NCBI RefSeq assembly: GCF_013112245.1 | Contig: NZ_WVRN01000001.1 | Location: 2,422,501 to 2,486,500 of the forward strand | Reading direction: 5' to 3' | Source of the DNA: Ruegeria sp. HKCCD4315 | GTDB taxonomy: Bacteria; Pseudomonadota; Alphaproteobacteria; Rhodobacterales; Rhodobacteraceae | Length of the DNA: 64,000 bases | Shown: piece after piece, positions 58,703-64,000 of the stretch | Layout: each line of letters opens with the position of its first letter | How positions within the stretch are numbered: the stretch's first letter is position 1 | Notes under the pieces: model-generated | Seen by the model: the letters and a program-made list of their open reading frames with translations, nothing else | Database searches by the model: none | Told to the model about the DNA's origin: nothing | Made by a program: the position numbers and the translations under genes

Positions 58703-60364
58703 TCATTCCGCAGCAGATGCCGGGGCGGTGGTCGGAACACCTTCGGCAAGTCTTCGGCTATCGTTGTAGATCGCCTTGATCAGTGCAAAGCCCATCAGAA
58801 CCATCGCCAAACTGAATGGCAAAGCTGCAATTACCATGGCGGTTTGAATGGCTCCCAGGCCCCCTATGACAAGCAGGGCTCCGACCACCAATGCCAGAGC
58901 GACACCCCAGAAATAGATGTGAGGCTTGGCTTTCGGGCCGTCGTCGCCCGCGGCGTTGATTGTATTTACGATCAAAACAGCGGAGTCTGCCGTGGTCACG
59001 AGATATGTCAAAAGAAGTACCACAACGATAACTGAGAAGACCCATGTCAGATTGTCGTTGAGAATAACGGCCAGTGTCGCAAACAGCTGGTCTGAGATTC
59101 CCGCGCCCAGAATCGAGCCCCCAGCCTCACCTGTAAGTTCAAGGTGGATGGCCGTACCGCCAACAAAGGCGAACCAGATGAAACACATCATTGCCGGGAC
59201 AAGCATTGCACCCAACACGAACTCGCGCACTGTGCGCCCTCGCGAAACCCTGGCAAGAAACAGACCAACGAATGGGGTCACCGCGATCCACCAGGCCCAG
59301 TAAAAGACCGTCCAGCCGCCTTGCCAGCCGGCGAGTGCGGCGCCCGTTTCGGTTCCATCATCTGACCAGACGGTAAAGCTGATTCCCGGCAGCGCCAGCA
59401 GGTAATCCCAGATACCGACAAACATGGCCTGCAGACTAAAGAATGTTGCACCGAAAATCAGGAAGAACGCCAACAAGAAAAAGCTCAGCCCCATATTGAT
59501 ATTGGAGAGCCATTTGATCCCCTTGCCGACACCGGAAAGTGCGGACAGGGTCGATGCACCCATGATAACCACAAGGGCGAAGATGATGGCGGCAAAGGAC
59601 GCTTTTTGTGTTCCTCCCTCACCGGTCACCAACAACCAGTCACCGAAACCAATCCGGTTAAGGCCGGCTACAAACTGCTCGACACCAAAGCCAAGGGTCT
59701 GGGCAACGCCCAGGATAGTTGCCACCACGGCTACGATATCGATGACATGACCAATCGGGCCCGAAAGCGACTTGCCGAAAAGCGGGATAAGAGCGGTGCG
59801 CACCGTAAGTGGTAGATTTCTGCGATAAGAGAAGTAGGCGAACCCCAGCCCGGCAATCGCGTAACACGCCCAGGCCGATAGCCCCCAGTGCGCAAATGAC
59901 CAGATATAAGCCGACCTTACGGTCTCTACCGATTGCGCGGAAACCTCTCCCATAATTACGTGGGGGTTGTTCTGAAAGTGGTAAATCGGTTCGGCCGTCG
60001 CAAAGGTCAGCATCCCAATGCCGATCCCGGCGCTGAACATCATTGAAAACCATGAGAAATTCGAAAATTCAGGCCTTTCATCGTCCTGGCCCAGCCGAAG
60101 TCTGCCGGAAGCCGGCAATGCCGCAAGAACAAGGCAGAGTATCAGGAAAAACGCTACCGCGTAGATGTACCAAGAGTTAAAGCTCGCCAGAATTAAGCCA
60201 TTCAATGCTCCTAGTGTCTCTGCAGCACTCTCCGGAAAGGCCACGGCCCACACGATGAGCAAACCCACCAAGATTTTCGCGGACACGGCAACGTTCTTTG
60301 AGAACCCTGCGTAAAAGCCGCTCTCTGAAACTGGAATGTCCAACTCGCCTAAAGGTGGTTTCAT
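58703..60364 (-). CDS. BCCT family transporter (betaine/choline/DMSP uptake)
   Basis: A 553-residue transporter with 12 predicted helices. The signature segment YWAWWIAVTPFVGLFLARVS is conserved, including the tryptophan cage, and FSMMFSAGIGIGMLTFATAE is the unwound first helix. The family takes up betaine, choline, carnitine or DMSP by sodium or proton symport. ATG 60364 has GGAGG five bases upstream; the start at 60376 would leave that site inside the gene. It is downstream of the DMSP lyase gene (86 bases), so DMSP is a strong candidate substrate (DddT-like), but betaine is equally possible. Confidence 0.93.
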   Translation of the reverse strand: MKPPLGELDIPVSESGFYAGFSKNVAVSAKILVGLLIVWAVAFPESAAETLGALNGLILASFNSWYIYAVAFFLILCLVLAALPASGRLRLGQDDERPEFSNFSWFSMMFSAGIGIGMLTFATAEPIYHFQNNPHVIMGEVSAQSVETVRSAYIWSFAHWGLSAWACYAIAGLGFAYFSYRRNLPLTVRTALIPLFGKSLSGPIGHVIDIVAVVATILGVAQTLGFGVEQFVAGLNRIGFGDWLLVTGEGGTQKASFAAIIFALVVIMGASTLSALSGVGKGIKWLSNINMGLSFFLLAFFLIFGATFFSLQAMFVGIWDYLLALPGISFTVWSDDGTETGAALAGWQGGWTVFYWAWWIAVTPFVGLFLARVSRGRTVREFVLGAMLVPAMMCFIWFAFVGGTAIHLELTGEAGGSILGAGISDQLFATLAVILNDNLTWVFSVIVVVLLLTYLVTTADSAVLIVNTINAAGDDGPKAKPHIYFWGVALALVVGALLVIGGLGAIQTAMVIAALPFSLAMVLMGFALIKAIYNDSRRLAEGVPTTAPASAAE

Positions 60365-60450
60365 ACTTTCCTCCATTGTATGCTAATTTCGAACCGTCAG
60401 CGGACCGTGTCATGGGTTTGCTGGCGGGCTTTGGATATTGCGAATGCCAG

Positions 60451-61797
60451 CTAGGCCGTTTCTCCCATCAGGCGCTTATCGAGCGGGTAGGTCGAAATCG
60501 TTTCGAACCCGCTTTCAGTCACAACTCCCTGATCCTCCAGCTTGACCATGTGGTCGCCGCCGACCTCACCCACCAGCGCTTCGACACACAGCGTCAGCCC
60601 GGGTTCGAGAATGGCGTCGAAGGCGCCGTCCACCAGTCGGTCGGGATAGGCGATCAATGGCCATTCGTCGCACAGGCCCACACCATGCATCGGAGAGGAA
60701 TATTTCAGCGCCTGATACTTGTCCTGCAGCACATGCAATGAGCGTGTCAGCTCCTCCATGTGGAGGCCGGGGCGCAGGAGCGCCGTGTTGTAGCGGATGT
60801 GCTCGACGGCCTCGGCGTAACTCTCGCACATATGTTTCGGCGCCAGTTCGTCACCGATCCACCATGTACGGCTGAGGTCCGCGCAAATGCCATATGGCCC
60901 GATCAGATCAGTGTCGAAGGCGAGGATCTCGTTCTCGGCGATGACCCGGGGCCCACATTCCTGAAACCACGGGTTCGTGCGTGGCCCCGAGGTGAGCAGC
61001 CGTGTTTCGATCCATTCGCCGCCACGCTTGATGTTCTCGGCATGGAGCACGGCCCAGACATCGTCCTCGGTCACCCCGCCGTTTGGAATTTCTGCGCGCG
61101 CGAACTCTTCCATGGCGGCCATCGAACGCTCGCAGGAATGAATGGCGCAGCGCATGGCGCGTAACTCGTGCTCGGTCTTGATGCCCCGTGTGCGTTCGGT
61201 GACTTCCTCGCCGTCGCGATACTCCAGCCCCGCTCGGCGGATCGCGTCCAGTCCCGCAGGCTGGATCTTGTCTATCCCGATCTGTGTATAGCCCGGCGCA
61301 TGGGTGGCCAGCAGGTCCGCCACCTCAGCAGCGAAGGCGTCGGCCGCTGGCCCAATCCGGTCGCCACGGGCGAAATAGAACATGTCAGCGCCAGATCGGC
61401 TCTCGCGGACGAGCGGATTATACTCGGCGAGGAACGGCGCGTTCTTGTAATCCCAAAGCACCATGTATCCGTCGGCACAGAGCAGGCAGGCCCGGAACGG
61501 GTTGTGGGTGTTCCACAATTGCATGTTCGTCGTGTCGGTCGCATAGCGGATGTTCAGCGGATCGAACATCAGCAGACCCCCATAGCCGCGGGCCACGATG
61601 GCGTCGGTCAGGCGCTTGTGGCGGGCCTTGCGCATCTCGGTCAAATCGGGCAGCGCCAACCCCGCCTCGCGCCATTCAGCATGGGCAAGTGCGGTCGGCC
61701 CAATCTCGACCCGGTCGCCGTCATTTGCCGTCCCATCGCCAAGACGAAAGCCCTGGCTAGGGTCAATCTTGCGCCGATCACTGTAATGGGTGTTCAT
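60451..61797 (-). CDS. dddP: Dimethylsulfoniopropionate lyase DddP
   Basis: Splits DMSP into dimethyl sulfide, acrylate and a proton; a metal enzyme built on the M24 peptidase fold. Counting from MNTHYSDRRK (ATG 61797), the 448 residues place Asp295, Asp297, Asp307, His371, Glu406 and Glu421 as metal ligands and Asp377 as the catalytic base, the numbers I recall for the Ruegeria lacuscaerulensis enzyme. The landmark strings are FDTDLIGPYGICADLSRTWW and HGVGLCDEWPL. The N-terminal lid region (VEIGPTALAHAEWREAGLAL) is typical of DddP and not of peptidases. A hairpin with a T-run lies 35 bases before the start. Confidence 0.93.
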   Translation of the reverse strand: MNTHYSDRRKIDPSQGFRLGDGTANDGDRVEIGPTALAHAEWREAGLALPDLTEMRKARHKRLTDAIVARGYGGLLMFDPLNIRYATDTTNMQLWNTHNPFRACLLCADGYMVLWDYKNAPFLAEYNPLVRESRSGADMFYFARGDRIGPAADAFAAEVADLLATHAPGYTQIGIDKIQPAGLDAIRRAGLEYRDGEEVTERTRGIKTEHELRAMRCAIHSCERSMAAMEEFARAEIPNGGVTEDDVWAVLHAENIKRGGEWIETRLLTSGPRTNPWFQECGPRVIAENEILAFDTDLIGPYGICADLSRTWWIGDELAPKHMCESYAEAVEHIRYNTALLRPGLHMEELTRSLHVLQDKYQALKYSSPMHGVGLCDEWPLIAYPDRLVDGAFDAILEPGLTLCVEALVGEVGGDHMVKLEDQGVVTESGFETISTYPLDKRLMGETA

Positions 61798-61831
61798 TTT
61801 GTGCTTTCCTTTCAGACGCTTGATTGCAAGC

Positions 61832-61860
61832 AAAAAAAGCCGCGTCCCGACTTGCGCGGC
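61832..61860 (-). terminator. Terminator hairpin in the leader of dddP
   Basis: On the minus strand GCCGCG (61855-61860) pairs with CGCGGC (61839-61844), followed by seven T. It ends 35 bases before the dddP ATG. It would terminate transcripts from the upstream regulator gene or act as an attenuator in the dddP leader. Confidence 0.7.
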
Positions 61861-61867
61861 CTTTCAT

Positions 61868-61889
61868 TCAAGCTGCGTTCATAGCTTGA
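61868..61889. promoter_or_regulatory. Inverted repeat upstream of the dddP leader terminator
   Basis: TCAAGCT (61868-61874) and AGCTTGA (61883-61889) form a perfect 7-bp stem directly before the terminator. A second small hairpin, GCTTG/CAAGC, lies just after the T-run. Together they could give alternative leader structures. Confidence 0.4.
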
Positions 61890-62057
61890 TCTGCGAAGTC
61901 CCCCCATTGTCGTAAGCGGGGTGCGATTTTCTGCGGTATTGTTGATCGGGACACCGAAGGCATAAGAGATCGTTCTGTGTTCTGCTTTGCCGCCGACACA
62001 GTTTAGTTCCGTAGTGACCAGTGTTGTCTGAGTTGATTGCAACGCCGTTCTCCGAAG

Positions 62058-63056
62058 CTAGTGCGCAAGCACAACCTTTTCTTCTCGAGGCGCTATGCCG
62101 AAGTGCCTTCTGTAGTGTTTGGAGAACACGCTTTGTGTTGAGAATCCGCAGGCCGTAGCAACGTCGATCACGCGCATCTGGGTTTGCTGCAGCAATACGC
62201 GTGCCCTCTCGAGCCTTAGAACCATCATGTAGGTTTTTGGGGTCATTCCCAGATATCGGCTAAACAACCTTTCAAGTTGCCGTGTCGATATCCCAACCTG
62301 ACGAGCGATAACCGACGGTGAAACAGGCTCTTCCCAGGTTTCCTGCATATAGCTCAGTGCTTTGGACAACTTTTCGTTCCGGTGTTTCGAACCGTAAAGG
62401 CTGGACATACTCTGACGACAATTTCCATCACGCATAGAGCCACAAAGGAGTTGGTCAGCGACCTGACTGGATGTTTCCGGGCCCGCCTTTTCGCGGATCA
62501 CGGAAGAAAAAAGGTCCAGAGTAGCGGCTCCCCCCCCACAGGAGACGATGTTGGATGTCTCTTCAAAAATTGTGCAGGCAGGCTCCAGATCCAGATAGCC
62601 TTCCTCAAAGACAGGCTTCATTCTCCAGTGCGCGCTGATGCGCCCCTCGTTCGCTATGCCGATCCGGGCGAGAAACAGTGCGCCACCTCCCAGTCCGAAA
62701 AACCGTGCTCCAAGTCGTGCGGCTTGCCGTAGCCAGGCCGCAGTCTTCCCGGATTTGGGGTAGTCTTGGGAATTAAAGGCGCAGCAAACAACGATGCAAT
62801 CCCCACGTCGTACATCAGGCAAGGCGCCATCGGCTGTCACTGTCAGCCCTGAAGAAGATTCTATGCTATCCCCTGTTTCGCTGGCTGTTTTCCATTGAAA
62901 GAAAGCCTTACCCAATGCTTCGTTGGCGGCGGCCAGAGAGTCGATACCGGATCCCAGTTCCAATGCAGAGAACCCGGGCATCAATAAGAATACGAAGCGG
63001 TTCACCTCAACAAGTTCACTTAGAACCACATCTATGTCTTTCTCTGGCCGCCCCAT
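62058..63056 (-). CDS. GlxA/GbdR-type AraC family regulator
   Basis: A 332-residue regulator. An N-terminal DJ-1/PfpI-like domain (FVFLLMPGFSALELGSGIDS; GGGALFLARIGI) precedes a C-terminal AraC HTH pair (SPSVIARQVGISTRQLERLF; VIDVATACGFSTQSVFSKHY). This is the layout of GbdR and CdhR, which sense betaine or carnitine and activate their catabolism. Its neighbours (DMSP lyase, BCCT, betaine receptor, GcvT dehydrogenase) fit that role. The start used is ATG 63056, where AGGAG lies eight bases upstream; the ATG at 63074 overlaps the preceding stop. Confidence 0.9.
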   Translation of the reverse strand: MGRPEKDIDVVLSELVEVNRFVFLLMPGFSALELGSGIDSLAAANEALGKAFFQWKTASETGDSIESSSGLTVTADGALPDVRRGDCIVVCCAFNSQDYPKSGKTAAWLRQAARLGARFFGLGGGALFLARIGIANEGRISAHWRMKPVFEEGYLDLEPACTIFEETSNIVSCGGGAATLDLFSSVIREKAGPETSSQVADQLLCGSMRDGNCRQSMSSLYGSKHRNEKLSKALSYMQETWEEPVSPSVIARQVGISTRQLERLFSRYLGMTPKTYMMVLRLERARVLLQQTQMRVIDVATACGFSTQSVFSKHYRRHFGIAPREEKVVLAH

Positions 63057-63070
63057 GGTTTTTCTCCTGA

Positions 63071-64000
63071 TCAAGAACGCATGTTTGCGCCGTTGGCGTC
63101 GTAGATTGGTCCTGCCAGAACCAGCGCATCGTAGAAGTTGCCCAGAATTTCCACTTGAAGCGTCGTTCCCGGCGTTGCGAACTCGGCTGCGACGTAACCC
63201 ATCGCCATCGACTTGCCGACATGGTGCGCATAGCCGCCCGAGCTGACGTAGCCGACCGGTTCACCATCTTTCAGGATCGCCTCGTCATGGGCCACGTCGA
63301 TCCCCTCGACGTCGATGGTCATTGTCACCAACTTCTGCGAGACGCCTTCATCGCGGGCTTTCAGCGTTGCTTCTTTGCCGACGAAGTCCTTCTTCCAGTT
63401 GATGAAGTCATCCATGCCGGATTCGACAGCGTCGAAGTCGGGACGGTATTCCATCGTCCAGACACCCCAGCCCTTCTCGAGTCGCATCGACAGCAACGCA
63501 CGCGCGCCGTACCAGCGATAGCCCAGATCGGCGCCGGCCTCTTCGATGGCGTCTGCCAGACGCATCAGGTATTGCGGTTTGCAATAGATTTCGTAGCCCA
63601 ATTCGCCAGAGAAGCTGATCCGGTTGATGATCACCGGCACGCCGCCGACAAAGGTCTGGCGCAGGTCACGGAACTTGAAGGCTTCGGCTGAAACATCGTC
63701 ACGGGTGATCCGGGCCAGCAGGTCCCGCGATTTCGGGCCGGACAGGGCAATCCCGTGCCAGTCGTCCGAAACGTTGGCATAAGAAATGCCTGCGGGCAGG
63801 TCTTTTTCGAACCAGCGGCGGTGTGCTTCCTGCATTGCGCCGGAACCGAACAGCATAAAGTGATCCTCGGCCAGGCAGGCAACCGTCAGATCGCCGTAAA
63901 GCTTGCCCTTGGGCGTCAGCATCGGCGTCAGCGCCAGGCGTCCGGGCTTGGGAACAAAGCCGGCTAGGATATGGTTCAGGTATTCGCGAACACCATCACC
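63071..64000 (-). CDS. GcvT-family FAD dehydrogenase, C-terminal part (5' end outside window)
   Basis: The frame is open to the last base, so only the final 309 residues are seen. They form an aminomethyltransferase (GcvT) fold: LTPKGKLYGDLTVACLAED, GIALSGPKSRDLLARITRDD, FSGELGYEIYCKPQYLMRLA and GARALLSMRLEKGWG, closing with the barrel GKSMAMGYVAAEF. In this group the fold is usually the back half of an 800-residue dimethylglycine or sarcosine dehydrogenase. It is not DMSP demethylase DmdA, which has a different core. The regulator gene starts 14 bases after its stop. Confidence 0.88.
   Translation of the reverse strand, partial: GDGVREYLNHILAGFVPKPGRLALTPMLTPKGKLYGDLTVACLAEDHFMLFGSGAMQEAHRRWFEKDLPAGISYANVSDDWHGIALSGPKSRDLLARITRDDVSAEAFKFRDLRQTFVGGVPVIINRISFSGELGYEIYCKPQYLMRLADAIEEAGADLGYRWYGARALLSMRLEKGWGVWTMEYRPDFDAVESGMDDFINWKKDFVGKEATLKARDEGVSQKLVTMTIDVEGIDVAHDEAILKDGEPVGYVSSGGYAHHVGKSMAMGYVAAEFATPGTTLQVEILGNFYDALVLAGPIYDANGANMRS

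Noticed and set aside
61812..62042. 76-codon minus-strand frame upstream of dddP
   Set aside because: It runs through the terminator hairpin and T-run; no conserved features.
63071..64000. DMSP demethylase DmdA, suggested by the nearby DddP
   Set aside because: Both are GcvT-fold, but the visible sequence matches the back half of dimethylglycine/sarcosine-dehydrogenase-type proteins and lacks DmdA-like blocks.
1..64000. CRISPR arrays, rRNA operon, complete insertion sequences, prophage genes
   Set aside because: No regularly spaced repeats, no rRNA sequence and no transposase or phage structural gene were recognised in any frame.

Overview
The window looks like chromosome from a marine alphaproteobacterium of the Roseobacter group (Rhodobacterales). 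The evidence is the gene content: a DMSP lyase DddP, TRAP transporters, two GcvT-fused FAD dehydrogenases, a psd-pssA-pmtA phospholipid operon, the DUF2924/DUF3489/recombinase trio and a ceramidase-family membrane protein. GC content is high throughout. No CRISPR array, rRNA operon, complete insertion sequence or prophage was seen. The genus cannot be fixed from the sequence alone.

Left part (1-16.8 kb): mostly housekeeping. It holds a DUF2182 membrane protein cut by the window edge, a GYD protein, RNase P RNA with its own promoter (minus strand), a cell-wall amidase and an excalibur lipoprotein, gatCA, a 52-residue exported peptide behind two dyad operators, DUF4202, ceramidase, a UPF0173 hydrolase, tadA and rluB. 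It then continues into a tight plus-strand island at 8.97-14.5 kb: micro-ORF, XpaC-like, TelA, DUF2927 lipoprotein, SPFH-GYF fusion and a double zinc-ribbon membrane protein. A nitroreductase, dtd and a glycerate-kinase-like enzyme follow.

Middle part (17-37 kb): a peptide-type ABC transporter (binding protein, two permeases, fused double ATPase) is followed by a phosphodiesterase-like gene, then a minus-strand block of HSL-type esterase, acyl-CoA synthetase and MsbA-type exporter, then tRNA-Gly. From 28.2 to 37.0 kb lies a catabolic cluster: an RpiR regulator diverges from an N-formylglutamate-amidohydrolase homologue, a TRAP transporter, a glutamine-synthetase-like ligase, an aldehyde dehydrogenase and an iron alcohol dehydrogenase, ending in a strong terminator. 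I read this as a candidate gamma-glutamylation route for an amino alcohol or amine.

Right-middle part (37-50.9 kb): an HlyD protein with a small membrane partner, an FAD amine oxidase, DUF938, an AhpD-like protein, a dimethylglycine/sarcosine-dehydrogenase-like enzyme, a GlcD-type oxidase, gamma-glutamyltransferase, a GFA protein, a 2-hydroxyacid dehydrogenase, an SH3 protein and a quinone reductase. Intergenic copies of a hairpin-associated repeat lie at 1.7, 34.4, 41.1 and 41.26 kb.

Right end (51-64 kb): next to tRNA-Gln is a serine-recombinase module whose three genes are coupled by overlapping stop/start codons, followed by a broken VOC gene and a GNAT enzyme. Then comes an operon for phosphatidylethanolamine and phosphatidylcholine synthesis. 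The last 6 kb is a minus-strand osmolyte cluster: a GcvT-family dehydrogenase (cut by the edge), a GlxA/GbdR-type AraC regulator, DddP with all metal and catalytic residues, a BCCT transporter, an orphan betaine-type binding protein, and the 3' relic of a second BCCT gene.
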